This document shows, in pieces, positions 1 to 13,100 of a stretch of 64,000 nt of DNA (its first letter is position 1; the number at the start of each line of letters is the position of its first letter). A program made the position numbers and the translations under genes. This DNA comes from Planococcus citri (lineage: Eukaryota > Arthropoda > Insecta > Hemiptera > Pseudococcidae). The stretch covers positions 42,318,836 through 42,382,835 of the forward strand of contig NC_088681.1 of assembly GCF_950023065.1 (NCBI RefSeq), read 5' to 3'. The notes beneath the pieces were generated by a model. The model was not told the origin of the DNA. It saw only the letters and a list, made by a program, of their open reading frames with translations, and did no database searches.

Positions 1-1150
1 ATTCCAGTTTTCCAAAAAATCCATCAAGTCTGTCCAAATAAAATGTATGGCGTGTGATCGGTTAAGTGGGCCAATAACAAGCATCAATCGCGAGCATAAT
101 GTCGTGCTAAAGTTCATTTTGACGTATTTTATGGCGTTTTATAGAAAACTGGAATTTCCAAAAAGTTTCTGGAGGCTTCATAACGACTTGAAACCACCTC
201 CAGTCAATTCAGCATGTTGAAATTGGAGTATAGAGTGAGTTTTAGCTTTTCCACTTTATTTGGTAAAATGTTGTGGAAATTTAAACTTTCAAAAATCTGC
301 TGGAGGCTCCAGAACTGCTCAAAGCTGCTTGAAACCATTTTCAATCGATTTAGAGAGTCTAAAATAGGGTATGAACCAAAATGTTAGCTTTCAAGTCAAT
401 TTGGTCAAAATTTCCAGAGCTGAAGTGACTTTTTCGATTTAAGTATGACAAATTTTTAAAATTTGGACCAAAAATAGAAAAAAATTAAAATTTTATAAAA
501 TTGACCTAGAAAGCTGAAATTGGGTAAATACACTATTTTGAACCCTCTTAATCGATTGAAAATGGTTTCAAACAGTTTTAAGCAGTTCTGGAGCCTCCAG
601 CAGATTTTTGAAAGTTTAAAATTTCCACAATAATTTTACCAAAAACAGTTTGAAAGCTACAATTTACTTTATACCTTAATTTCAACACGCTGAGTCGACT
701 GGATGTGGTTTCAAGCCGTTTCGGAGCCTCCAGCGAAATTTTGGAAAGTCCAGTTTTCCAAAAAAGTCACTGAATCCATCCAAATAAAATTTATCGTGTG
801 TGATCGGTCAAGTGGGTCACTAACAAGCATCAATCGTCACCACATACGTGCTGGAGTTCATTTTGACGTATTTTATGGCGTTTTCTGGAAAACTGAAATT
901 TCCAAAAAGTTTCTGGAGGTTTCGAAACGACTTGAAACCACCTCCAGTCGATTCAGCATGTTAAAATTGGAGTATAACTACAGTGAGTTTTAGCTTTTCC
1001 GCTTATTTAGTAAAATTGTGTGGAAATTTCAATTTTCCAAAATTTGCTGGAGGCTCTAGAACTGCTCAAATCAGTTAGAAACCGTTTTCAATCGATTTGC
1101 CTAGTCGAAAATAGGATACATCTCAAATTTCAGCATTCTAGGTTAATTTG
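1..1150. repeat. Compound direct and inverted repeat
   Basis: Bases 1-430 recur in direct orientation at about 745-1150 (same words AATTTCCAAAAAGTTTCTGG, CCACCTCCAGTC, ATTTTGACGTATTTTATGGC). Between them, about 520-740 is the reverse complement of about 170-400, with the centre near 455. The result is left arm, inverted arm, left arm. It lies in the Side intron downstream of Ig5 and reaches the window edge, so its left limit is unknown. Confidence 0.75.
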
Positions 1151-1645
1151 GTAAAATTTTGATTCTTTTCTCATTTATGTATTTGGTCAAAATTTGATTT
1201 TTAAAAATTCGTCAAAAATCAAAAAATCAAAATTTTGGCTAGTGATATATTTTTGCATGATCTTGTAATCTGGCCAGGTCATCCTGGTTCAAAAAATCTA
1301 GTGTCATATTGAGGTACCTCCCTCATGGATGAGAGGTCTCCTCAAATATTGAAAAAATTGCCATTATTTTATTGGCACAATCGAGTCGATTGAAAATACT
1401 TCGCTTCAACATCTAAAAACGAAATGGATTTATCGCCATATTACAATAACGCCTGTTCCATTAGCGAATAGGTAGGTAGATATAAATTCATTAAAATCCA
1501 TTCTCCGTTTCTGTATCGTCCAGCTTTTTGGAACTTTTATAGCTATCTAAATGCTACAGAAAATGGCCAACGAGCGACGTAGATTGACGATAGCACCTAA
1601 GTTGGCTCGTTTGTAAAATTTCAGCAAAATACAAAATAATAATAC
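1151..1645. other. Intronic sequence downstream of Ig5, no feature seen
   Basis: AT-rich noncoding sequence between the compound repeat and the Ig5 exon. No open frame continues the Side protein here; the next exon must be left of the window. Confidence 0.5.
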
Positions 1646-1942
1646 CTGCTCTGATGACGTAAAAGGTACAAGGCTGCGTTTGCTCGCCGATCGCATTCTT
1701 CGTCCAACACGTTAGCGTTCCGAAATCTTTATTGGATGTTAACTTATATCCTAATTCGCTGGTCGTCGAATTAATTATGACGTACTTTTCTCTCGGGACG
1801 ACCAAAGTTTGCGCGCTGTTGTTGAAAACCCATTTAAAGCTGATTATATTAGGATCGGCCATAACCGAACACACGACGTGTACAATTTCGCCTAAAGACG
1901 CTCCTAATATTAGTGTTTCTTGATTTCGACATACTGGTACAT
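1646..1942 (-). CDS. Side-family exon: complete Ig5
   Basis: 297 bp exon, acceptor GCTTGCAG, donor AGCAG|GTATTA, phase 1 in and out. Unlike Ig1 to Ig4 this domain lies in one exon. It reads VPVCRNQETLILGASLGE, then VHVVCSVMADPN, FKWVFNNSAQTLVV, and FGTLTCWTKNAIGEQTQPC. The GASLGE..V.C.V.ADP and WVFNNS motifs are the most diagnostic part of the Sidestep family. The transcript continues to the left of the window, where an FN3 domain and the membrane segment are expected. The open frame runs past the donor to a stop, but that extension is intronic. Confidence 0.93.
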
Positions 1943-2972
1943 CTGCAAGCATACAAGCATACAAAGGTTTGAAAAAAAAGGCTCAAGGTACCATACATAT
2001 ATTCTGCAGACCTTTCGCTATATAGCTGTATCTAGGTAAGGTAAACGAGAATATGAATACAGAGAAGGTATGGTACGTATATAGTTTTAAATGTAGGTAT
2101 TATATTATGTAGTACGCGAGGTGCGAAAATTAGTTTTAAAATCCTTCGGCAACAGCGTTGAAGGAAAATAGCAACCTGCGAACGAGCGAGTAGGTATTAG
2201 TATAATGCTTGATTTTTGCTCTTGTTAGAAATACTTTATACCCACCTACAGCTACGTTTTAGTCGAAATTTTAATTCGTTTTATTAACGTATAGTCCGCG
2301 TATAATTTGGCGCGCGTGTTGTGTATAAATGCGCTGGTTCGCTCTATCTCTATTATTTTGTGAGCTGCGATGAAGACATTCTGAACCGTGCACGGATAGC
2401 GGAATATTATTAGCAAAATCGTTCCTTTGCTCATCGTCACCGTGTGCAGGTAGCTGAGGTGATAAATTTACTGCAGGTATAGTGTGTTTCGTAAATCCTG
2501 ACTGGTGATTTAAATTTTTTTGTGGAGAAAAGATGACAAAATGAGTCAAAAAAGGGTTGGATCTCTTGTGAGAGATACGCATTCATTTGAATTGGCATAA
2601 AAATCAAAAATTTGTATTTTTAAAACTGGTTTCCAAGTCGATGTCTTTCTAGTTGCCTTTTTTGAAAGACCATTGGAGAAAATCGAATCCGAAAAACGAA
2701 TAGATATTTGAACTCATGAGGGAACTTCTCGAGGCATCCATCTTCAATTTGAACGAGATTGCAAGATTTGGAAAAAGTAAGAGTCTGAAACTCTCGCAAT
2801 CAAAATTTCAGCTGGCCAAATTGATTTTTAGATTTTTGGAAAAATGTTTAAAAATTCAAAAAATATATATTTATTCTGTAAAAATGATGAAAGCCAGTTT
2901 TTGTAAAACTATGTATGTAGTATTTACTCCCCCCCCACCGAATTCCTCAATTTAGAGTTATTCTGAAACTGT

Positions 2973-3122
2973 GTTATACTCGACCTGTGTAACGAGTTTA
3001 TCCACCACATTTGAGCCAATTTTGGGAGGGATGAAAAAAGCTGGTCAAAAAACCACTCTTGAGACGTCTCTTCCAGAATCGGCTCAAATGTGGATTAACT
3101 CGTTAAACAGGTCGAGTATAAC
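2973..3122. mobile_element. Small foldback element, 150 bp
   Basis: The left end reads GTTATACTCGACCTGTGTAA and the reverse complement of the right end reads GTTATACTCGACCTGTTTAA. Similarity continues inward for about 55 bases on each side (CACATTTGAGCC in both). Almost the whole element is stem. No clear target duplication. Confidence 0.75.
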
Positions 3123-3704
3123 ATACAACTCGATTTTCAACATCCCAACTTCATATTGACGCCTTCTGGAGCATAATTCAAAATTCTGGAGAAATTGAAA
3201 AATCGAACTGGAGGCTCCAGAATGGCGGGAAATGGTGAAATTTGGATTTCGAAATTTAATATCAGTTTTAGGACTTTTTTTGGTCATTTTTACTGATCAA
3301 GTACTTTTTTGAAAAAAGCATAAATCACCAAAAACAGCCAATTTCGAATTTTCAAACGTTCGCCAAATATCGAGATATGAAGTTGGGCAGCTGAAAATTC
3401 GGTTTGGGGGGTTTTAGACCATGATCTTTTCAAAAATCGCGGCTCGTTCAAATCGGAGGCGAACACCTCAAGAGGTTTCCTTGCGAGTTTTAAAATTTTT
3501 CCAGAAAGTGTGGAAATCAATGTGATCTGCTAAAAATCAAATTTTGACTTAAGTATTTCTCGAGCTCTTAAAAAAGTTTATCTACATAAATTTGAGTGGT
3601 GGGATTCGGGAGTTGGCTTTGCACAAAATACGGTCACAGCCATTCCTGCCTAAAATTTCTCCACAAACCAAAACTGCCTGATTTTTCTGAATTAAAAAAA
3701 AATT

Positions 3705-4635
3705 CTCTTCTAGACAACATCAGAGGCTAGACAGAGGTCAGTGACCTTGATAGGTCAAATAACCAGACAAACGACCTTGAAAGGGCAAAGAAACAAGTTG
3801 ATGACCTTGATAAGCCAGTCAGATGAGCCAATGACCTTGAGAGGCCTGACGGGAAAATTGACCTTGAGTGGCCAGACAAGCATTGCAAGGTCAGATGTCT
3901 CCAAAATATGTTATTTCCGAGTTACAAATCTTTTTTCGGAATTCGCATGTCTCCACATGCTGAAAAAAAGCAAATCAATTTTCGGGGTTCGCATGGCCTC
4001 GAAATTACGAAATTTCAAATCAATTTTTAAAGTTCGCATGTCCTTCAAATGACAAAATTGATGTTTAGAGCTAGCATGGTCTTTAAATAAAGAAATTTTA
4101 ATTAGCCTTTTGTTATAGCTTTAGGAAGCCAAACAAGCAGACAGATGCCCTTGAGAGGTCCGATAGACATATAAATGACCTTGTCAAGCTATATAAATAC
4201 TGAAAGGTCAATGACCTTAAGATGTTGGATAGAGAGGCAGACGACCTTGTGAGGCTGGACGACAGATGAGCCAGTGACCTTAGAGCCCATACTCATGAGT
4301 CAATGACCTTAAGAGGCTAGGTATGTCACATTTAGACAACCTCGAGAGGCTAGACAGGTATGTCAGTGATCTTAAGACACTCGACAGGCAAACAGACGAC
4401 CTCGAGAGGCTAGCCATGGTGGCCAATGACCTTTTAAAAGGTCAGACAGGAAAACAGACGATCTTGAGAAGCCCGATAGACTTGTAAATGGCGTTGAGAG
4501 AACAGATAAGCAGACAACGAACGACCTTGAACAGCCAAGCAGACAACTTTGAGAGGCTAAACAAGTAGGTCAGTGACCTTGAGAGGCCAGACGCATGGGT
4601 CAATGACCTCAAAAGGCCAGACAGGCAGGCAGTCG
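3705..4635. repeat. GACCTT minisatellite, array 1
   Basis: Degenerate tandem units of about 30-60 bases around GTCAATGACCTTGAGAGGC and CAGACAGGCAGACAGA. Between about 3900 and 4120 it is interrupted by a second repeat word (TTCGCATGTC..AAATCAATTTT). The same unit makes arrays 2 and 3. Confidence 0.8.
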
Positions 4636-7098
4636 TAGTGTGGGACGATGGTTTTTCAAACACCATGTACAATGTACATTTGTTTCAAAAAACCCACTGG
4701 TACATAACTTGTGTTTTCCAAGCACCTTTTTGTAAATTTAAAATTGCGCAAAATTGATGAAAAATGCTAAAAATCCTTGTATTACTCATCTTTGACATTT
4801 GAAAAAAATTCAAAAAATTACACTTTAACATAATTTGTAGAATACTTCAAATAATTCAAATTTAAAGGTAAAATTGAAGAAAAAAAATTGCAAAAAATAG
4901 TAAAATTCTGAATCAGAAAGTGCTATTTTAAAGTTTTTTTTTCGACCCATATGGTCGAAGGGATTTTCCCGGTTGCCGGTAGGTTTTTCAAACCAATCCT
5001 CGGTCTCACCGGTGCTTTTTTTCACTCACTTCACTATACTAGGTATGTACTCTACAAAAAAAATAAAATAAAAAAATTGGTCTGAAAACTTTAAGAAGTC
5101 TGAGAAACTTAGTTTTGAAAAAATTAGTATCGCTGTTATGAATATTCTGAAAATTTTTGCTCCGTTATTTGGAAGTGTCCTTATACAAAATTCAAAACCG
5201 TCTGAACCCTTCGACCTTATTCTTCATCTGTATACTCGTACGATGCAAAATTAAAGACACCAGTCGAAACTTATCAGACATACAGTGTTGGAAGTTGATG
5301 AGCGGGTAGTAGTAGGGAGATGGATTTATCGTGAGCGACGAGTACGTGGGTATTATTTTACATCAGGTTGAAAGTCGTACAGTTTCTTTACTTAGGTATT
5401 TGTATGTGCTTTTTCTCTCCTCGTCCTTTTATAAAGGTAGGTATATTTTATGTTTTAGGCAAAGGTATGAGCTACGTAGGTCGGATGAGACGTATTATTT
5501 GTGCGCCAAGCCAGGTACTAGGTAGACTGTAGATAGGTATAAAATGTGTATAAAATAATATATAGGTCAGAGAGTTGTGTATTGTAAGTATGTATAGCGT
5601 GCCACTTTACCTATCTATATCTATACTCGCAGGGGAAAGAGGTACAAAAGGGGAGAGAGACAGTTGCGTTATTTTACGTGTAATAGATTTCCACCGAGGT
5701 GTAGCTCCAGCAGCTACTAGTTATAGGTATACATATACTCTCGTGAGATTTGATCTACAGCTTAAATTACGAAAGGCGATATTTCTTCGAGGCCGTTAAA
5801 AATATAATTTCTATAGATTGCTCGCTACTCGTGGTGGCTGGCGCGGCGTCTTTCTGCGGTGTGAGCCGAAACACCACCTCATCTTGTATCGGCTAGAGAT
5901 TCCGAAGAGATGGTAAACCAACTTAACGATATTTTTGTTCGCATTAGGTATCCACACCGCAGAGGCGCAGACATACCCGAAGTCGAAGATATTCGATTAC
6001 ACATACTACACCTGTCTGTCTCCTCCTTACCTCTACCTATATCTCAATCTCAAAATTTGTCAGTTTCATTTCTTTTCAATTTACGTTCGATGAGCTTATT
6101 TCGTTCCATCAGATTGTATTATTACGTTACGTATTGTACCTAACCTACCTACTTACCTATTGGGTATATTGTCGTATTTTCACGATGTATGTGTACTATA
6201 TAGTGTAACGTATGTGGATGATGGGCGATATTAAGGGTAGGAAAATAAGCGAGGAGCTGAAAGAAAGGTGTTTTTGTATACGTAGCCTAATATTCCATCG
6301 ACGTACGTCTACAATTTTGTTTGTGTTTTTCGAGGAAATGAAAAGCTCGAGCACCGTGTTGACTTTAGTGTGCGATTCTCGTACTCGTATGACGAGAAAG
6401 CGAGCAACTGCGAGTTGGAGTTGATGACTTTGGAAAGTGGAGAGTATATGAGATGAGAAGGAGAGAAAGGTATGAGACAGGTATTCCAATTTTCAGTCTT
6501 GCATGCAATAAATTTGGATGTGCGTTTTGAGGAGTTGAGAATTTAGTGGAGAATTTCATTTCATTTGTTGTGTTTTGAAAAAGGTAGGAGGTAGGTTGAA
6601 GGGAGGAATAAAGGGAATTTTGAACAATCACAAATATTTGATTTCCTTTCTGACATTTTGGATAGGTATTTAACGATTCAGTTTTTCTCTATTGTGTATC
6701 TAAATCGATGTTTAAAAATTTGTAACGAGGTAACGACATTTTGTTATGAAATCCTCAAAAAGTAGGTAATGAAAATTTGTCCAGTTTTTCAAAAATTACG
6801 TTACGAAGCGAACTGTTTAAAATTGAATCATTGTTGGGAATTTTCACTAAAAAGTGTTTAAAAAATCATGAAATTGATCAAAATATATTTTCTTACGTTC
6901 ATTTAAAAATAATCGAAAATTAGGCGAAAATGCGACGAGTTTGAAAGCTGTGAAAATTTTGACAACTGATTTGCAATGCTACAAAAATTTTCAAAAAATG
7001 GGTAATTCATTGAAATTGAAAATTAGTCTTCTGAAAAAAAAATGGAAAACTGTAAAATATCCAATTCTTTAACGGGCTAAACAATTAGGTAATGAATG

Positions 7099-7788
7099 GA
7101 GCTGGGATTTTTATGCAGAAATATTATGAAAATATGCAATATTTTAAGCTATTTCCTTACTCAAAATATGCAAAAAATATGCAAAAATTTCCGTTTCAGT
7201 GACGTACTCCCGAAAAGGATTTTTTAAAGCTGAAAAACGTGAACACTGTTCATTCAAATCAAAATGAACGCAATGAGTAAAAAATACATCTCTTTTTGAA
7301 AAAATTTGCAAAACAAGTCATTTTGTAATAGGTGTACTTAATAAATTCATCATAAAATTCATAAAATCGAGAAACAAAAAAGACAAAGGAAATTCAACTG
7401 AAAAAATTAGTAACTATTCAACTGAGGGAATTGCATTCAACTATTAAATGCATTCTGAGATTTTCCACTTGAAAACTCTGCCTCTTTGCCACCGACGTAT
7501 TTTAGCAGTGTTGTGATTTTTTGAACAAAAAAAGTCTTAAAAATGTCAATTTTTGCGAAATTTTCATAAATATGCAAAAAAATTATCAGAAAATGCTCAA
7601 ATATGCAGAAATATGCAGGTTTTCTCCTTAAAATATGATAAAATATGGAATTTGGTTTGAAGTATGCAAAATATGTAAAATGATATTGGGCCCATTTGTC
7701 AGAAAACTTCATAATTCGTGAACATCTTATCAAATATGCACCTTTTCTAGTCCAAAAAGAAATATGCAAAGCATAAAAATCCCAGCTC
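7099..7788. mobile_element. Inverted-repeat element, about 690 bp
   Basis: Ends are GAGCTGGGATTTTTATGC and its inverse (GCATAAAAATCCCAGCTC). The interior is full of AATATGCAAAA words in both orientations. I find no target duplication and no transposase frame, so the class is uncertain (hAT-like MITE is one option). Confidence 0.6.
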
Positions 7789-8039
7789 TATCCTAGTGAT
7801 GAATGTTGGGGAAATTGAAATCTTCAGAGGGCATTTTCAAAGTTATCCCCCTCCCCTTCCACTTGATATACGTGTGAAATTCAAATCAATAATTATGAAA
7901 AAATCTTAAAAATGTTCTGGAATATCGAATTTGACCAAATCAGAGGAAAGGGGCGTATCTGCGGAAATTCCTTTGAAATATTTGACATCTGCTTCTATAA
8001 ATCTTCTTTAAAAGTTGCATGAAAGTTGAACAAATAAAA

Positions 8040-8345
8040 AAGTATTTTTTATTCGAAAATTTCATTTTTTTTTCTATTTTTCTGGAATTTACAAATTGGT
8101 CAAAAATTCTTTTTTGAACTGGCATTTTTCTAGAATTTTGCAATAATCAGCTAAAGCGGTCGAGGTAACTAATACTGGCCAAAGTTATTAGTCTCAAAGT
8201 ACATTTTTGACCTTTCCAGAGTGATTTGAAGACTCTGGAGAAAATTGAAAAATCGTTGAAGGCTTCAGAATGGCTCAAGTACTAGTTAGTTGCAGTTGAT
8301 GTGTGGGAATTGAATTGAAAAAAAATTATTCACATTGGTTTACTT
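8040..8345. repeat. Dispersed repeat family, copy 1
   Basis: Shares order and wording with 43550-43855 and 53405-53720: ATTGGTCAAAAATTC, then CCAGAGTGATTTGAAGA, then TCTGGAGAAAATTGAAAAAT, then a GGCTTCAGAATGG core, then GTGTGGGAATTGAA. All three copies have the same orientation. Confidence 0.7.
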
Positions 8346-8949
8346 TGAGCAAAAAAAAAGATAGGTACATATTTTATGGAAAAGTTTAAAAATTGGGCCA
8401 AATAAAGTTTATATATTTTTGAATTCTTTAAATGTTCGAAAATTCACCAAAAAACCGAATATGACCCTTAATGACCTGAAATTTTAGTTATTTGGGGTCT
8501 TTAGATATGCTCTTATATAATTCAGCTTGGTTTCATTCAAACTGAAGAGTGCTATAGGTTCATTTTAACTGTCAATATTTGAATTATTTTCACAATATTT
8601 GGAGATGAAAAGTAATTTTATGTCAGTTTAACTATATTTTGGATAATTTTCATGAAATTTGAATTTCAAGACCGTTTATAATTTTGGACATATTTTTGTA
8701 TTTTCTTTCAATTGTTTTCTGAATTGATTTTCGGTGTTCTGAGCAATGATATTTCATTTTTTTTTAAAAACACCTCCTAATTTAAGCAATAGGTACTTTG
8801 GTAGTTCCTAGAAAATTTTCACAATGGAAAAATAAAATTTTGGGAATGAAGGTAAGCGTAGTTAGGTACATACGAGTATATGAAGTTTTGTGCACTATTA
8901 ATAGGTACCTATATTTATCAAATTTGAAAACTAATTCGAATGTACTTAC

Positions 8950-9109
8950 ATTTCACTCTTAAATGAACTGGTTGGCTGAACGTCTCGCCTCGGTTATTGG
9001 CAACTAGACATTTGTATGATCCAGAATTATGACGACTGACACTTTGCAATACCAAACTTTGGCCGCTTAAGATCACTCCGGAAGATATGTTTTGATTTAT
9101 TTGAGTATT
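8950..9109 (-). CDS. Side-family exon: C-terminal half of Ig4
   Basis: 160 bp exon preceded by a long T-run acceptor (TTTTTTTTTTAG) and followed by donor AAAT|GTAAGT. Phase 0 in, phase 1 out. It encodes NISSGVILSGQSLVLQSVSR, then NSGSYKCLVANNRGE with the second Ig4 cysteine, then QPVHLRVK. Splicing to the next exon produces LRVKYVPVC, the linker into Ig5 that Side-family members share. Confidence 0.92.
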
Positions 9110-9884
9110 CTAAAAAAAAAAAAATCACGAATATTCTGTTAATGTTTGGACAATACTTGTACATTTTCTTACTGATGAATCACTACACTCTCATAATACT
9201 TAGTTTCGGTGTCTGGAAAATGTCCCCCCAACTGCACCAGTAATTTTGAATTCATAATACGTAATAAATGATTCATTTTTTTTATCTGTTTCTTTTCCAG
9301 ATATGTGTCCCTTTACCTCCCTCCTTTTGACGACGACGACAACGACGATGACTTTTCATCCACTACGTCAACGATAGAAAAAGGTAAGATGCACGACAAA
9401 CCGTCATCATATGTACTTTAATAGTAGTTACTTCATACATAAAATAAACATTTGAACGAAATCGACCAAGCTCGGCGTGCAATATTTATAAGCATATGCA
9501 AGGTCGCGAGAATGATGCCCCAGTCAACCTAAACTACTTTATACTTTTCGTTAAGTATAACTTTAACTTCATCTTACGCCGTATGCATTTTGCACATATG
9601 TACTATATAAGTGTCGTATGTGTGCAAGTCTAACCATAAGTAAGTACATACTTATATCGAGTAGAATAGGTACTTTTCCAAGCTATACGAATCGACCGAC
9701 AGACCGAACGACGATGGCTTGGCAAGTCTTATCTTAACGTCAGATTGTTTAAAGTTGCATTAAAATTTATGTCCCATCGGAAACGCTATCGTCATATTGT
9801 ATGTGGAAAAGATAAGCATGCTTCTTGTGAAATGAAAAACTTACACAGTATCTTTTGAAAGAACTTGACCCAAAATATGTAGCC

Positions 9885-10182
9885 TACATGGTGTCCCGAC
9901 GAACGTCTGCAATACTCCATATTATTTTGGGATTTGGTCAGGAAACTGTGTGGAAGTGGATACTACTCTTATAGCCGAATAAAATAGATTTCAAGTTTGA
10001 ATTGCGTACATTTAAAATGAAAAGAACTACAATTAGGACGTGAAGTTCTTCTTTCGAATGCAACTGACGCCAAAATTGATGATCACGTATTTCAAATTGT
10101 GTGATATTCGAGTCCTTCAATTTTCAAATTTGAGAGATAGAAAGAACAACTATGGCAAAAAAATTGATGGGACATCCTGTAT
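9885..10182. mobile_element. Mariner-type MITE, about 300 bp
   Basis: The left end is TACATGGTGTCCCGAC and the reverse complement of the right end is TACAGGATGTCCCATC. TA stands at both outer borders. ACAGGGTGTCCC-like ends with TA duplication are common in insect Tc1/mariner derivatives. No coding capacity. Confidence 0.55.
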
Positions 10183-13100
10183 AATCGTTTAGTAGGTAAC
10201 TGTAACTAGGTAAATGCCAAAATATGGCACACTTTATCGGTATAATAAGTACGTGTCTGCATCTATTCTCAATCTCTTACAGTGCAATATAAACTCGTAC
10301 TTACTCATGTAGGTACCTAAGTATCTAAATAGCATTTTATTTATTTTGAAAAAAAAAATTGTTTTCAAAGAGTATTTTTATAAAAGTACCTAATCCTGAT
10401 ATCAAAAGTACCAGTTCGCACGTATAATGGCATATGTAAGCCGATTAAGATATAAAAATTACCAGCGCAGTACTGTACAGCAGCCCCAAAGATAGACGAG
10501 AGAGGGGGTAGGGGTGTTTTTTTTTCAAAAAACTACGAGTAGGTAAATAGTACACGCGAGTTTTTTTTTTTTTGTTGTTACGTACGTATGTATAACCCGA
10601 GAGTAAATAACGTATTTATTTTTTCCCGCAAAATTTATTTATTCGAAGTAGAGAAAGCGAGGATATAATAAATCGAGATTAGAATATGTGTAAAACGAAC
10701 TCTCAACGATGTTGGTATAAATATATTATGCATTGTGTATGGATAGAGATAGGTACAAGTACCTATACGATGTATTATGGTACCAATGAATCGATAGAAG
10801 AGAAAGAAGAGGAACAGGAACTAGGAAGATAGTGGAATAGAGGAATGGGTGCTATGCATCATGTATCCAAGCGAGGTATTTATTGCGGATTAAGCCGTTT
10901 TGTCGGTGACCATTTTAAGGTATTAGAGAGTAAATGCTTAATGTGTATTGAGACGTACTGCATACGTAGTATAGCTTTGTTAATAGGTGTCGCTAAAGGG
11001 GTTAAAGTATTAGAAATGTGGTCAAATGAGACGATGGTGTGAGGAGTAAGGGGTTAAATTATACGAGTAAATGCAGGTATGTTTCGTGGTAAGTGCTTGT
11101 GTTGTAGCTGAAATTCTTATGGTTTGCGGAGAAGTTTTTGTATCATGGGCTATGTCAGCGAAAAATGCAGGTATTGAAATGAAAGTTGACGAAAGTGGAC
11201 ATTTTATTTTTCATTATGTGAATTTATGCTCTGAAAAGTCATTTTTATATTGTCAGAGTTGGGAAAAAATTCCATTCGAGAATTTTGGTCAATTAGGGAT
11301 TTTTTTCAGGATATCATGTCATGGAAAACACCGAGAAAATATAATTTTTTATGAAGCTGAAGAAAATTGTTTGTAAAATCATCTCGAAAAATGACGTGAT
11401 GAAGGTTTCATATTTTTTGTTTAATTGATAGATGATGGATAATTTGAAATAAAAGGATCAAACAATGTAAATATCTTATTTAAAATTTAAATGTAAGTAT
11501 TTAAAGAGAAATAATTGATAACAAAATTTAAAAAAAAATTAGGTAAGTATGTTGAAAATTAACAATGAAGTTCTTAAATTAGGTAGGTATAAATTGAATA
11601 ATGAAAAAAAAAAAAATTTTAATTTGACAAATTAATGTTATATATTGACTGTTTTTTTTTAGAATTATATTTAGAACCTTATTCGTTCTCTCTTTCTTTC
11701 CAACAAAATCATAAACATTTTTTTAAAATTCAAAAAAAAATTGGTCTCCTTGTACAAATGTAAAAAAATCTCCCCCCCCCCACCATATGCAAAATTGAAA
11801 TTTGTATTTTTTTTGAAACAATTTTTCGTCCCTAAATCCTCATAAATAACTACCTTTTCAAAAAAACACATCCCTTGGTTTCTCAAACAATTTTGCTCCC
11901 CTTTCACGTTATGGAAGTACATCCTAAGCCTTCCACTATTTCAAAAAATAAAAATACCTGTATGAAAGATTAGAAATTGTGTAAATTTTTCATTTTGAAA
12001 ATTCTGTTCAAAATGTTTCTAATTAAGCTCATTTTTAAGAAAAATCTCTCCTCGGTTCTTCAAACGATCAATTTCATTGTTTAAATAGAGCCTTTTCTGA
12101 ATAGTTATCAAAAATGAAAATAGAAATTTTTTAAAAAATCATCTTGAAAATTTCTCATTTTATTTCTAAATAACCTCTTTCTCAAGAAAAATCCTCATTC
12201 AGTTTCCAAAATAATCTTGGTCCATTTTTATGGAGCTGCTCTTTACAAGCGGATTCTGCGCCAGGAGAGCTCCTTTCCATTATTTATATTCCTGAATTTC
12301 TTTAAAGGCTGTAATTGGGCGGTGTAAAAAAAATAAATCGCTCAAATCTGCTACTTTTTTATTGTTTTCCATCACCTATTCCATTTATTATTGTAAAATA
12401 TGATTTGAGATCCCATAATTACAACTTTACCATCCTCTAGAGAGGATGGGACGGGAGGTGATCTCAAAACTAGGATTTCTACACTTTTAGCTTCATCTTG
12501 GGACTTTTTTTTCGATCAAAAACGTAATATGAAATTTTTTTATTGAAAAAAAAATAGGTTTTCAGTCTTGCAAACTTGGAAAATCGATTTTGAAGTTTAG
12601 GTATTTTTTTGTAGTGATTTTGGTAAAAAAAAAATCACTTAAAATTTTTACAGTCACGCCAAAATGTGATCTTTTAGCTTTTTTGTAATTTTGGCAAAAT
12701 TCGGATCTTTTTCGGACACTTTGACCAAAAAATTTCATTTTTTAGCATACATTTTCCAAACACATTCTCCACTTTAACACCAATAAAGTTGGCCCATGAA
12801 AACTCCAATTTTTTTTCTTTCAGGTTTTGAAGACTTTTTACCCCTTCAATTTTCAAGACAGGCAACACATTCATCTGACGAGTTTTTGTATTATTAGCGC
12901 TACACTTTTAGATGTTTTGACCTCCTACTCTCTCCTCTTCCTGTTTTTTTGACCTTTTTATAACGTAATTTTTTTTAAATTTTCACTCAAGCAAAAAAAA
13001 ATTATAGAAAATTTTTGTTCCCTCATTTTCGGTTTCCAATCTAGGGATATCATCTGAGGCTATCAAAAAGAAAATATGGGAATAGGGTCCGATTTTATCC

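Larger units (their letters stand above)
1943..8949 (-). other. Side intron (7.0 kb)
   Basis: Holds the foldback at 2973-3122, a GACCTT minisatellite at 3705-4635, a less repetitive CpG-richer stretch at about 5280-6460, the inverted-repeat element at 7099-7788 and a dispersed-repeat copy at 8040-8345. A partial copy of the same dispersed repeat lies near 3170-3240. The open frames here are short, AT-driven and mutually overlapping. Confidence 0.7.
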
